A stretch of DNA of 64,000 nucleotides from Podospora pseudoanserina (lineage: Eukaryota; Ascomycota; Sordariomycetes; Sordariales; Podosporaceae): the NCBI RefSeq assembly GCF_035222485.1, contig NC_085921.1, positions 2,232,001 to 2,296,000 of the forward strand, read 5' to 3'. Under the pieces are notes generated by a model. That model was not told the origin of the DNA, ran no database searches, and was given only the letters and a program-made list of their open reading frames with translations. The position numbers and the translations under genes were made by a program. Numbering within the stretch: position 1 is the stretch's first letter; every line of letters begins with the position of its first letter. Positions 23,898-35,715 of the stretch are shown in pieces.

Positions 23898-25039
23898 AGG
23901 GTTGGTTGTTTTTGGGAACGCAAAGGGCAGGGTTTTCATCAGCAATACCTCTGGGGCACTGGGATTGCTTTCGTTGCATTTGGCGCGTATTATGGAACAG
24001 TAGTCAAGGGTAACGAATGTTGGTCCCATACGACGGACCGAGCGGGAATCAAAAGGATCATAAATGACTGTGACACGACCAAACAAAGCATTTCCCCCAG
24101 AGATGGCACCCCCCACCCCCCCCCGATGTGAGGTTGTCAGTATGGACTGCCTAGGGAGAATGGCCTGTGAAATTGGCCCGTCTCGGTGACAAGGCAATTC
24201 GAGGGGGACGTGGCAGAAGTGGTAGTGCGCCCAGATACCGTATCAGCGAACATGAGTTTGACGTGTGCTCCTAGGACCGTTTCCTGACATTTTTCCCCAA
24301 ACGACGCCGTCTTTTTGTTCCTGGAGTAAATTGTACGAAATAGTCCCATTGTGTTGAAATTGGAGCGCGTGACAGGGCAGCCCAACTTGACAGCTTGTTT
24401 CATAACGTCATCACGGGTGCTGTCCAAGCCCGCCAGCTACTTTATTAGTGGCCAACAGCAGGCGGGGACTACTAAAGTTCACTGGCCGCCTCACTACCAG
24501 TTGGGCAACAAGACATATTCTTCCAGATATCACTTTTCTTGTGTTTCCGTCTGTGTTGCTGCCTTGCTTATTACCTACCTATCCGAGCCGCATCCTCATT
24601 TTTTTGGTCTTTTGAGGCGAGCGCCAGGGAAATTCCACATTCCAATCAGTTTTTAAGCCGCTGCTGAAAGATAAGACGAGAAAGAAGAACAGCTCAGAAG
24701 GGAGGGTGTCGTCGTCATCATTGAGCAGCACCACCCAGTCTTTGTGTTTTGGACCGAGGCAAAACCCGATCGATTCTGTCAACCCGCCCAAAACCTTAAA
24801 CTCGCATCATTCGAGACACAACTGCCTTTCTTATCTTTTACGCACCTACCTACCTACCTTACCTGCACTATTCCTACCGGACTTTTATTGTTGTTGTTTG
24901 TTGTTGCTGTGGTTTTTTTTTTCTGGCTGGCGGGAATAACAAAAACAGCGGCGGATAGTTTGGGTTGGGTTGGTTGATATATCTCTTGTTTGGCAGCTAC
25001 TGCAAGGGAAGAACTTGGGGATTTAACTGAAAGGGAAAG
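23898..25039. other. Intergenic; nothing recognised
   Basis: 1.1 kb between the eS1 stop and the Rab start. A C-run at about 24111-24125 and CTACCTACC repeats at about 24845-24862 are the only features noticed. The end is GTTGTTGTTT-rich leader. Confidence 0.5.
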
Positions 25040-26105
25040 ATGGCTTCGGATGATACCCTCCCGACGCTCAAGGTGTTGCTTATTGGGCCGTCGGGGGCGG
25101 GGAAGAGTGCTTGTGAGTATTTTTTTTTTCTTCTTCATGTTTATGTTGTGAGAGTTGTTGTCACATGTTTTTATCCTGTTCTGGTGGTGAGGTGGTCACC
25201 GTACATGACTGGTCGGTGGCCTCAACGGGTCGTGATCAACCCCTGGCTTCGCATGATATGGCCTGGGATGTTTCTTCATGGCTTGGAGGTGATGATCCCT
25301 TCATCACTCCCTCATCTTCACAACACTCACAACTACCACCTCACAGCTTGATCTCACTAACACTCACTCACCCATTTTACTCAGTACTAACCCGCTACTG
25401 CGACGATGAATTCGACCCCGAGACCTCGGCCGCAACGATAGGGATTGATTTCAAGGTATTCCTTTCCCCCTTTTCCTCCTCACCCGTCACTGACAACCCC
25501 CCCCCCCGCCCTAGATCAAAGTCCTCAACGTCCGCGGCAAACCCTACCGTCTCACCCTCTTCGACACCGCAGGCCAGGAACGGTTCCGCACCCTCTCCAC
25601 CTCGTTCTACCGCGGCGCGCACGGGGTGTTGCTCGTGTACGACATCTCGACGCGGGCGAGCTTTTTGAGCATGGAGAGGTGGTTCAACGAGGCGGAGGCG
25701 AACACGGTGGAGGGGGTTGCGCTTTATCTGGTAAGCCCCCCCCCCGCCCCCTTACATCACATCACATGTACCTTCAAATTTTCCACCGCTATGCTGTGGC
25801 TAACATAAGAATAGGTCGGGGCAAAGTTGGACAAGGCCGACGCAAGGGAGGTCACCACGGAGGAGGGGCAGGCGCTCGCCGAGGCGCACGGGGCAAAGTT
25901 TTGCGAGGCGAGCGCAAAGACTAGGGAGAATGTGAGGTTGGCGTTTGTGGATATTGTGGATAGGATTGTGCAGACTCCGGGGTTGATACAGAATGCTAGA
26001 CTGGGAAGGGCGGCGGGGGCGGTGGCGTTGGGGAATGGTGGGAGTAGTGGGAGTGGTGGTGGTGATGGGTATGGGGCTTATTTGCCGGGGGGTTGTTCTT
26101 GTTGA
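25040..26105 (+). CDS. Rab18-like small GTPase
   Basis: A Rab of the Rab18 type; relatives act on ER and lipid-droplet membranes. Exons 25040-25112, 25385-25455, 25515-25730 and 25815-26105 give 216 aa. Motifs: P-loop GPSGAGKS (intron 1 follows the next codon's first base), switch I SAATIGIDFK, WDTAGQE-type G3 as LFDTAGQERFRTL, Rab-typical SFYRGAHGVLLVYD, and EASAK (G5). The G4 motif reads VGAKLDK, so the Asn of NKxD is replaced by Ala. The C-terminus is Gly-rich and ends GGCSC, a CxC double geranylgeranylation signal. Intron 1 is long for this genome (272 nt). Subfamily call is by overall look; Rab identity is certain. Confidence 0.9.
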
Positions 26106-26489
26106 GCAAGGGGGTTAGAGGGGAAAAGGGCGTTGATCATGAAGAGGTTTGGAGTTTGAGGGTTGGTTCGGTAAATTAGAAGAGAGCGAGGCATGGCGAT
26201 GGATGGATGGGTGGTGAGGGGAGTTGGGATACACTTCAGACTGTTGAGACAGCACATAGAGTTTTGATACCCCCAGGCTTTTTTGGATTATGGATGGAAG
26301 TACATTGTACACCTTTTCTTTTGCTTATCAAGTGTCCTTGTGGTTAAGTACTTCTTGTGTTTGGTCTATAATTTCTGTCTATGTCTAAGTGGTGTGTGAT
26401 GTTGACGCATACACCTCCCCCTCTCATGCAATATTGGCATTAAATAGACGATGGACAATAAATATACAAATCAACCTCCCTCCGGCCAT
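26106..26489. other. Short convergent 3' region
   Basis: Between the Rab stop (+) and the ABHD11-like stop (-). A GATGGATGGATGGGTGG tract lies at about 26201-26217; nothing else seen. Confidence 0.5.
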
Positions 26490-27574
26490 CTATTCCTTCG
26501 GACTCAAAAACTCCACCACCGCCCTCCTAAACGCCTCAGGATTCTCACTAATCAACCAATGGCCCGCCTCGACATCCACCAGTTCAAACCTGGGGAAAAA
26601 CTGGCCTATCAGCGGGATGACCTCGTCAGGGACATATTTCGACTTTGTCCCCCTGACAAACAGCGCCGGTTTCTCAAACCTGACCTCTCTGGGATCTTTA
26701 AAGGGAAAGTCACCCAGGTGATCGAGCGCCTTCCCGATGATGCTCAGCGGAACCTTGAATTTTTGGACCTGAGACTCAGGGTGGCGGGGACGGTGGAGGT
26801 TGCCGAGGAGGAACTGACGGATTGTGACGGAGGGTTCGTAGGACTGGAGGATGGAGTCTGCTTGGGATTGTTTGGTGACCTCGGAGGATTCGATCTCTTT
26901 CATGCCGCGGATGTAGCGGGCAAAGTCGGACTCGAGACGGGCGTCGACGGGGGCGTTGTCGACGGAGATGAGGGAGGAGATTAGGGCGGGGGAGGTGAGA
27001 GAGAGGGTCATTGCTGCTTTGGCGCCCCTGAGAGGAGAGGGGGTTGGTAAGATAATGGGGGAAGGAGGGGGAGGGGGACAAACATGGAGTGGCCGATCAG
27101 GCAAGGGTCTTTGAGGTCGTGCTGCTTGATAAAGTCGCCTACGTCGGCGGCCATGGCGGTGTAGTTGTGGTGGGGGTCGTGGGGGGAGTCCCCGTGGTTG
27201 CGGAGGTCCTTTTTGGTTGTCAGCGATGGTTGTTGATATTGGGTTTAGGTGCAGGTACAATGGCGTAGACGGAGCGGCCTAGGTCACGGGCGAGGACTCT
27301 TGTCATATTGTTAGTATGATACGTAAGTGAGTAAGAGAGGGAGAGAGGGAGATACGTACTTACTTATCGTTCTGTTATTCTTCTTCGACCCAAACAACCC
27401 GTGCATGAAAACAATGGGTGAGTTCTTGTTGGGGTTACCAACCGACGGCTTGGCCGGCTCGTGAAGATCATACGCCAGAGGGACGGTGGAATATCTCATC
27501 TTCATCGTTTGGCATAATGAAGGTGTGAGCGTCCTTTTGGCAACGAGCCGAAGGGCTGTCGCTCTTGGGGCCAT
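26490..27574 (-). CDS. Mitochondrial-type alpha/beta hydrolase (ABHD11/Imo32-like)
   Basis: Serine hydrolase of the ABHD11 family, related to yeast mitochondrial Imo32 and to ethanol acetyltransferase Eat1; the natural substrate here is unknown. Exons 27360-27574, 27259-27298, 27084-27208 and 26490-27027 give 305 aa. The N-terminus (MAPRATALRLVAKRTLTPS) is basic and hydroxylated without acids, typical of a mitochondrial presequence. Key parts: oxyanion-hole HGLFGSKKNN, LRNHGDSPH, nucleophile elbow GHSMGAKAAM (Ser; split by intron 3 inside the Met codon), SVDNAPVDARL, and the catalytic His in VEAGHWLISENPE. Intron 3 uses a weaker GTTTGT donor; the other donors are GTACGT and GTACCT. Confidence 0.9.
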
Positions 27575-27878
27575 CGTAATTTTTTTCTCTTTTTCTTCTT
27601 CGTGAGTTGAATGAGTGTCGGTTATATCGCAGGTAAAGAGTGAAAAATGCAGGGACCTGAACCCTGATTATGTACAATGTTGAGGTATGCACGGTGAGTC
27701 CCCGCCAAAGTGAAGCTCCATGCAGACAAAATTCCACTCTGTGAAGCGCACGGGCCACATACGTCATCTTATCGGTTCGTGTAAGTGGTAGATAGGGTGT
27801 AGGGGAAGGGAACAATATCTTATTGCTATGTAGAGATTGGCTCCCGATATGTTACTTTAGAGTTCGAATAGCTACGAC
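27575..27878. other. Intergenic gap between two minus-strand genes
   Basis: 304 bases between the ABHD11-like start (27574) and the GH115 stop (27879). No feature recognised; it must hold the ABHD11-like promoter and the end of the GH115 transcript. Confidence 0.5.
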
Positions 27879-30800
27879 TCAGACTTGAGCACTCTCCGGA
27901 GGGCCCATCAAACTCGACTTCAACCCACCCACGTCAATCACCACCTTGGTAATCACCATGGTCGGCTCCAGAAGCCAGACCTTCAACTCGTGCTTCCCAG
28001 GGTTCAATCTACCGATATTGTTCGTCTTGACATAGGACCCCTTCACCACGGCGTCTGACCATCCCTGGGGTTGAGTGCTCCCGTCTGTCATTCCCACAGT
28101 TTGAACTGTCGTCTGGCTGCCGCCGTCAATGCCAAAGGTATACTTGTTTGGGCTGTTGGGATTCGCGTTCTCAGATGGGGCAAGGTATACTGTCAACGTC
28201 GCAGCAGTAGCAGTGCTGAAGGTGTAAAAGGGGTAAGAAAGGACATGTCCCTTGCCTGCTTGTTGCGAAGGAGTCTTGGGCGGGAGCTTAACGCCTGAGA
28301 GGGTACGGCCGTAATCGGGGATGACGAGGTAAGCCGATGATGATGCGGGCGGAGGGGCAAAGTGCTCGGCTTCGATAGACACGACATTGTTGGCCTCGAC
28401 GTGGCCTTTGAAGTCATCTGGCACATTGTTGTTCTGGATGGGCAGGATAACTGTGGCCGTTGTGCCGGTGGCGTTGAGATTCGCGATGCTCAAAGAAGCT
28501 GCAGTGTTTCCAACTGGGGCCTTTGACCAATCGACCGAGATGAGGGAACGAATGTCCGTTGTTCCCGAGGTCGTCGAGATGGTATTCTGAGCGTTTGTCA
28601 CACTGACAAAAGAAGCGTTGGATGTGATCCGGTAGCTGAACGTCCCGTTGTCACGGGCAAAGACATCAAGCCAGCGTTGATCTGAAGGTGCCATGTATGG
28701 ACTGGCTGCAGGCAGCGTGAGCGATGCAGAGCCTGGGAATGCGCCCGAGCTGCCTTGCACCGCAACACCCATGAGCGCATTCTTTGCTTGTGTCGTGAGC
28801 CAAGTCAATCCCGGAAGAGAATTCGAGGCTGGTTCCTGCCAGTTGTTGTAACCGATGTGAGTCTGAGCCATGACATTGTTCCATTTGCCGCTCAGGATGC
28901 TGTGGTACTGCCTGGTGATGGCCTGGTCGGCAGAAAATGCAGCTTGCACGTCCCTGAGCAATTTGTTCGCGCTGACGCGATGCTGACCTCTGTACGTGCC
29001 AGCAAGAGCAACCTTGGTGTAAATTTCATAGACACCTCTGCCAGCCACGATGGGATGCAGGACCACTTCCCAGAACGACGTCTTAACGTCACTTGGCAGG
29101 GCATCATGGACGGCTTGCGCATTCTTAAGCAGAGAAGTCCATTCGTTGAAATTCAGCTCGGCTTCGTCGTAGCTGATGGTATCGAAGGCAAATGGTGTCC
29201 TGCTGAGATCCTCATACTTCATCCGTGCTGTGAGCTTGCCGTATCTTGTCATGATGGAAGCAGTGGTATCTCCAGCAAGTTCACCCCATTGCCGCGCACC
29301 CCACACACCGAGCCACTTCTTGGTACTGTCGAGGTCAGTGAACGCTTTTCGATCCCAAGCCATAGCCATAAAGTGGGCAGTTGGCAACTCCTAGAGACAA
29401 GATTAGTATCTCAGGCCGGAATTCTGATAACTCAAGAGCACCATACCAATCCTTTGAGATCTCCAACATTGGCAATCCATAGCTTGTCAACGCCGCTGTC
29501 GTAAGCAAGTGTCATTTGCTCCCACGTCTTTTGAAGTTGGATAGTGTTGATCCACTTGTAGTTTCGTGGATCACCGACATAGTCGAAGTGATAGTACATG
29601 CCAGTACCTCCCACCCTGTTTCCTTCGTTACCGATGGGGACCCGACGAATGTTTCCTCTATTATCATCACTCCACACAATCGTCACATCGTCTGAAACTT
29701 TCATGCCTTTTTGCCAATAACCAGGTACTTCCTGTGTGATGTCAGACATAGTTTTGAACAGAAAACAGATAATGGAACGGGTCAACGAACCTTGTACATC
29801 ATCCAAGCATGTGGAATTTCGGATAACGGTTTCCCAATGGTTTTAGTCAGTGTTTGTTGCTGCCAGGCGATGACCTCCTCCAGGGCCTGAGAGTTGAGTG
29901 AAGGCGACGCAGCATCTCCCGAACCTCTCATACCCACAGTGTAGATCGTGCTCCAGTTCTTTGCCCTTGTCGGACCTTCCTGCATAAAAGCTTGGACGCC
30001 AGCCTTGTTGCTTCTCCAATCCCAAGAGCCCCTCAGAAATCTTCCTTGCTCTTTGTCAGCCCGGGCCATCGGCTCGTGGTGACTTGTTCCCACGAAGATG
30101 CCATACTCAGTTGCCGTTGGTCCGTTCCTGGTGTCATCGAGGTAGAACATGCTGGACCACATCGCTGGCCAAAGATAATTGCCTTTCATCCGGAGGATCA
30201 GTTCGAAGATGAGCTTGTAAAAGTCGAGGACGAAGGGGCTTCCATATTGGCTTGGAGTGAACTTGGTCCTGCCCCAGCCTGTCAAGCCTGGCGATTCATC
30301 GTTGAGGAAGATGCCTCGATATCTCACAGAGGGCGGTCCTTCGGTGTAAGCGTCGCTGTTGGCCCAGATGTATTGCTTCTTCTTGGCCGGAACATCAGCC
30401 CAGTAGTGCCAAGGCGATACCCCTATTTTCTCCGAGACGTCGTACACACCGTATGCGGTACCGCGCAGGTCCGAGCCGGCAATGACAAATACAGAGCTGC
30501 TCCCTTCCCATGGTGACTGAACGACTTGGTAGGCGAATGTTTCCCACTTGTTGGCAATGGAGACTGTGTCGAATTTCTTGGTGCTCCCCAGATTGTCGAT
30601 GAGACTCGACTGCCCGACAGTTCCCACCAAGATGATTGGTTTCGTCCATTTCTGGGAAATAGTCGAGCTCCAATCTGCCACCACCACTGTTCCGTTGACA
30701 CCCAACACCCGTCCAAAATCCAGGGCCAGATCGTTGGCAACTCGCCTCACACCGGGTAGGTCATTGGGGGCGACTCTGATCTCGGGAGCTAGGTTTGCTC

Positions 30801-30921
30801 CGCCAAGCTGCAAACCGGTACCAGCCGCGGAGAAGCTGAAGATGGAAGGCTTCTCCGTGTATGCAATTGCTGGCGTAAATAATGCAAGAGCTAGAGCGGC
30901 GAGTTCGAGAAAGGGAGCCAT
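27879..30921 (-). CDS. Secreted GH115 xylan alpha-1,2-glucuronidase
   Basis: GH115 enzymes remove (4-O-methyl)glucuronic acid side chains from xylan. Exons 29791-30921, 29447-29731 and 27879-29390 give 975 aa, the usual GH115 size. Residues 1-20 (MAPFLELAALALALFTPAIA) form a signal peptide, so it is likely secreted. Typical segments include the N-terminal GTAYGVYDVSEKIGVSPWHYW, the TIM-barrel region RYRGIFLNDESPGLTGW, LILRMKGNYLWPAMW and GTSHHEPMARA, then VTIVWSDDNRGNIRRVP, GGTGMYYHFDYVGDPRNYKW, and a C-terminal beta-rich region with a substrate-facing GGLNNIG-like end. Introns are short with GTTCGT and GTATGG donors. It shares a 0.9-kb divergent promoter with srp72. No plant-cell-wall gene cluster is visible around it. 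Confidence 0.93.
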
Positions 30922-31834
30922 TGTGAAGTCCTGTGGTGAACTACACCACCACAGCGATGAGCACTTGCTTCATCCATGGCACACTCGTGAGATGGGTCTC
31001 GCCGTAGATATAGTCTAAACAGAATCCTATGATTTCCAAATGGTTTACACATCCCATCAGTAGGATATAAGCGGGTAAAGCAGTAAAGGAACCTGAGAAG
31101 GGCTGCTCAATATGGCGTGTCCGCTTGACACCTAGAGATAGATGAAGACGACCGGAAAATAAAAGAGTGCCGTTCCGGGGAGCATCCTGACAGCTATTTG
31201 CCTACGTGAGAACTTCCGGGTTGCTGGGTCTTGGGCATGTCTGCGTCTGAATATCGAGTGCGGTTGAAACGAGAACCAGTGATTGGTGGAATTTTATGAA
31301 GCCACGAACTTGAGCTTCATTGCCTTAAAATGGCTTCATAGAGAGACTGCGGAGTGTGGCAACGAGGACAATTAATACAAAGTGGCTGTTGCCTGGACTT
31401 AACCGACCCAATGGCAATGTCGAGACTGGCTGAAAGGGTGAGGTGACTCTGTGATGGTGAGAGAGAAGGTGAGAGTGAAAGTTGGGGGTCAGGGGAAGCT
31501 TCCCCTGGATGACCCCCACTTTGGCAGCATCTACCCCACAAAAATAATCCAAAATCAGCCAGAAGCTGCCCCGCATCCACAGTCACTCTCACCGCAGCTG
31601 ACAGCACCACTCGACGCTTCCAACACTGTCTTCCCTGCACCAGTATCTCCGTATCGCAGTCAGATCCCCCAGCCAAGGCCGGACTATCCCACTTGCCGCT
31701 GCCCACGGTGCCATCCGCCCAGATTACGCACACCCGCCAGAGAACACCGGTTCTCCCCCTGGAGGACCCTGGACGAGCTTTTGGATGCAGCCTAAACGGT
31801 CACACAGCCTTACGAACCCCATCCCAGCGACATC
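30922..31834. other. Divergent promoter region (GH115 / Srp72)
   Basis: Holds the regulatory sequence for a secreted hydrolase and a housekeeping gene. The notable element is a 45-bp imperfect inverted repeat at 31478-31522. No gene seen. Confidence 0.6.
31478..31522. repeat. Imperfect inverted repeat with perfect 14-bp palindrome core
   Basis: Core GGGGAAGCTTCCCC at 31492-31505 is a perfect palindrome. It is flanked by GGGGGTCA (left) and TGACCCCC (right), then AAAGT/ACTTT, with a 4-base bulge TGGA on the right and one extra T on the left. It lies about 310 bp before the Srp72 start and about 560 bp before the GH115 start. Confidence 0.75.
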
Positions 31835-33902
31835 ATGGCAGACCCCGCCGTCGCGGCTCTTAATTCCCTCCTCCGCGAGGCGTCTATCGACGACCATGCC
31901 GAAGCTCTCGAGCTCGCAACTGCCGCCGTTCGCTCTGACAAGATCCAAGGCCCCGACCTGGCCAGCGCCCAACACACACGCGTGGTCGCACTCTTGAAGC
32001 TCGATCGCTACGACGATGCCCTCCGAGTCATTGCCGAGGGCGGTGACGCTCTCGAGAAGGACTGCTCTTTCGAAAAAGCATATGCGCTCTATAAGACGGG
32101 AGACCTGGAGGGCGCCGAGGCGGTGCTGCAAAAGACTGGAGTCGACACCGGGAAGAGCCAGCGTGGCCTGAAGCACGTTGCTGGCCAAGTGGCATACCGC
32201 AACGAAAAGTTTGAACGCGCCGCCGCGATATATCGGGATCTCAAGGACGATACCGAGGGAGCAAACTACGGCGAAGAGAATGATCTACGAATCAACTTGA
32301 CCGCAGCCGATGCGCAGCTGCAATGGCAAGGAAAGGAGTGGGCCGTTCCAGAGGAGGAGAAGCAGCCGGCGAGGGAGGATTTGGAAGCCTTCGAGACGGC
32401 GTACAATGCTGCTTGCATCTGCATCTCGATGGGAGACTACACCAAGGCCTCGGTTCTACTGAAACGGTCCAGGGATTTGTGCGAGGCAACCGAGGACTTA
32501 AACGAGGAGGAAAAGAAGGCCGAGTTGGTGCCAATCCTTATGCAGCAGGCCTTTGTCTTTACCAAGCTTGGGAAGCTAGACGAGGCCTTGAGCCTGCAGA
32601 ATGCCATCAACCTCTCCGAGTGAGTCTCTCGTTATTGCGACCTGGTCATACTATCTAACCTAGCACTGCAGGGTATCCGAGACATCTACCAAGGTCATTG
32701 CGCAGGGAAATAAACTGCTCCCCAAGGCTACCGCGAACCCCTTTATTGCAGAGCGTTTGGCCCGTGCTTTACCAAAAATCGAAGGAAACGACCGGTTGTT
32801 TGGGTTCCAAACCGCTGCCCTTCAGCGGAACAAGAATGTCATTGATCTTCAGGCCCAAAAGTTTGAGGGCAAGGAGATCAGAGCGCACAAACTTCTTGCT
32901 GGAGCCCAAGTTCCCGATCTCTCAGTTTCCAAGGTCGACCTTGGTGTTGCCGGCGCAGCAGCTGCTACCAAGTGTGGGGATGGCAAACCGACTGTGCGCC
33001 AGCTTTTGCCTCTTCTGGAGAAGCGTCCAAACGACATTGGTCTCCTCCTCACGATTATCCAACTCTACATTCAAATCAGCACACTCCCCCCGGCAATCTT
33101 GTTGCTCGAGAAATTCTTCACACGCCTCGAGGAGGCGAACACCCCCGAGCACGTTGATGTCCGGTTTGCGCCTGGCCTTGTTGCTCTTGCTGTATCTCTC
33201 TACCGGTCTCAGAACCGGCAAAGGGATGTCCGCAACGAGCTCGCCAAGGCTGCCGTGCACTGGAGAAGCAAGACTGAAGCCGCAGGAGCAGGCTCATCCA
33301 TCGCCAGAGAAGCTGGAATTGAGTTACTTCGCTCCTCGCACCCTTCCGACTTGGCAGCTGCTGGCGAGGCATTTGAGCAGATTCTCTCGGCCCAGCCAGG
33401 GGACCGCACTGCCACTGCAGGTCTAGTTGCCAGCTATGCCACGACTGATTTTGCCAAGGTGGAACCCTACCTGGAATCACTGCCCTCGGTTGAGAAGCTC
33501 ACTCAAGGTGTGGATGTTAGCGCGCTCATTGACGCCGGTGTTGCTCTTCTCACACCTCCTTCTTCTCAGCAATCCAAGAAGAGGAAGTTTGATGGAGAGG
33601 GCGCGGCCCCTGAAAAGGAGAAGCAACAGCCGGCCAAGAAGCCAAGGAAGAGGAAGCTGCCCAAGAACTACGACCCAACCAAGAAGCCTGACCCTGAGAG
33701 GTGGCTGCCACTGCGTGACAGGAGCACTTATAGGCCCAAGGGCAAGAAGGGCAAGAAGAGGGCTCAGGAGGCCACTCAGGGCGGTGTGGTGAAGGAGGAG
33801 GAGACGCTGGAGCTGGCGGGCGGTGCTGGCTCTGTCAAGGTAGAAAAGGCCGGCGGGGGTGGTGGTGGAGCGAACAAGAAGAAGAAGAAGGGGAAGAAAT
33901 GA
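31835..33902 (+). CDS. SRP72: Signal recognition particle subunit Srp72
   Basis: SRP72 binds SRP68 and the SRP RNA in the cytosolic particle that targets nascent secretory proteins to the ER. Two exons (31835-32619, 32672-33902) join in phase 2 across a 52-nt GTGAGT...TGCAG intron to give 671 aa. The N-terminal two thirds is helical TPR-like repeats (AHKLLAGAQ, YNAACICISMGDYTKASVLL, FVFTKLGKLDEALSLQNA, LEKRPNDIGLLLTIIQLYI). The C-terminal RNA-binding block at about residues 585-620 has the family signature KLPKNYDPTKKPDPERWLPL followed by RDRSTYRPKGKKGKK. The end is Lys-rich (NKKKKKGKK). Length matches fungal Srp72 (about 640-680). Confidence 0.95.
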
Positions 33903-34380
33903 GCGGGTGTGGTATGAAAGGCGGCATTGCATGCACCCATTAGATCAATGATTAATGACATATGGTCACCATATTGGATTGGCACTTTGATGAAGGAATC
34001 AAGCATCGTTGGTGTAAAGCTAAGCAGACAAAAGCTTCTGGACTGCAAGTTTACGTACAAGGCTTAGATGTCGAATACACCAATGGGGCCTGTAGGATTA
34101 CATCGAGCAGGCGAACAAATAAACGGCGGCTTACGTGAAACCTTTAGGCATACCTTATGCAAGCCACACGGAACAAATGCGATAAGCCTCGAGAGCTGAA
34201 GGCTGCATCATCAAAGCCTCGAGGGTGGAGCAAGGAACTTGGTGGAAAGGATACAGACGTCCATGTATTACTGATAGCGAATCCTGTTTGGGGGTGAGTT
34301 ACTCTGAACTACTTTGGAAGTGTCATCCCCCCGGCTTCAGACGAGATCATCATCGCGACCAAAGTCCTCTGCTGTGTGCA
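33903..34380. other. Intergenic, upstream of the DPP III relic
   Basis: No supported gene. A/T-richer than the neighbouring Srp72 exon, with no clear repeats. Confidence 0.45.
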
Positions 34381-35715
34381 ATGGCAGTCAACAATGTTCA
34401 GATTTTCCAATTGGGTATCCGGGACCAAATTCAATGGTGTAACGGAAAGGGAGCAAAGATATGCGCACCACATGGCACGGTAGGGCCCAGTCTGCCACCA
34501 CTCTGCTTTGGCCATTTCATTCTGCTGATGACTTGTTTAGTGCCGCTTGGTATGGAGCTCGTATCATTCTAGAACAAGTCTCTCCAGAGTCTCGCCCGAT
34601 TTTCGATTTCATTCTTGAGCTTCACCGGGCCTGTTCTGGGAACTGGGATGCAATTGTTGGTCAAGTAGGCATGGAGAGGGACCAACTGCAGCAATTTCTC
34701 ACCTACGCCGCGACATTCCTTTCAAATGTCGGCAATCACTATGGCTCGGGGGATCAGAAGTTTACCTTCGAGATCGATCAACGCTGTTCCCCCCTTACAG
34801 CCTCGGTTTCCTGAGCGATACTACGCAGAGCAGCTACTACCCTGGCGACCCGGTTTCAGAAGAGGAGATAACCATGGTGTCGAGGATCCTTGAGCAGAAC
34901 TCTATTCTCCCCGAGAATACCCGGATTCGAAGGGCGAACAACAGTGCAGATGACTCTGAGGTCCTTGTCGCTTCGGTCCAGCGTGACGACGACGCAAGCC
35001 GCATCCGTACCTTTCCCACCCCAGGCCTAAAGGGTGTGATACGACTGATTCGAGGAGACCACTCCTCTGCGTTGGGAAACATCTGCAACGAACTCACCCA
35101 GGCTGCGAAGTTCGCCGCCAACGACACCCAGTTCGACTTCCTCCGGAAGTATGCAGAAAGCTTCCAGACAGGCAGTCTGAACACGTACCGGGAGTCCCAA
35201 CGGATTTGGGACCGGGACGAGGCACCGCGAGTTGACTTCTCGAGCATCCACCGTGAGTTGTATTGAAACCAAGGCTTGTGGGTTGTGTGTTGCTGACCAT
35301 AGTAATAGCTCTTGCATACTGTTCTAGTATCATCTTTCCGGGGGTCAACTTGCCCAATGTATGTTAAGAGGATTGAGGCTGTCCATTTTTCTCACTCAAT
35401 GTTATGCTAGCATGGTCTTAGTACAATGATATCCGTCAGGAGGATGGCTTCAAGAATGTCATTATTTCCAACAGGATGGCGACGGAGAGCAGGGCGCTAC
35501 AATACCCTTTCATCGACCCCTCGGAGGCAGAGACGTTTATCAAGCACAAGTTCCCCGCGTACCATTGGTTGGTTGTGCTCCATGAGCTGCTGGGCCATGG
35601 TACAGGACAAATGATGGTCGAAACCGAGGAAGGGAAGCATAATTTTGACATCGACAATCCGCCTATCAGCCCGCTTACTGGAAAGCCGATGCCCGCCCTA
35701 ACCGCCACCGTTTGG
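34381..35715 (+). pseudogene. Decayed dipeptidyl-peptidase III (peptidase M49) gene
   Basis: DPP III is a cytosolic zinc exopeptidase of peptide turnover. Pieces in the right order are seen on this strand: NVQIFQLGI, TEREQRYAHHMAR, then across a normal-looking intron (about 34480-34541) AAWYGARIILEQVSPESRPI, SNVGNHYGSGDQKF, PPYSLGFLSDTTQSSYYPGD, VSRILEQNSILPENTRIR, SSIIFPGVNLPN, a second good intron (about 35360-35420), YNDIRQEDGFKNVIISNRMA and the zinc motif HELLGHGTGQMM. The pieces lie in different frames: there are frame changes near 34430 and 34780, a missing middle segment after about 35250, and the second zinc-ligand region (EECRAE) is absent. After ISPLTGKP the sequence becomes an NLR-type gene. 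It cannot encode a working DPP III. Confidence 0.8.
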
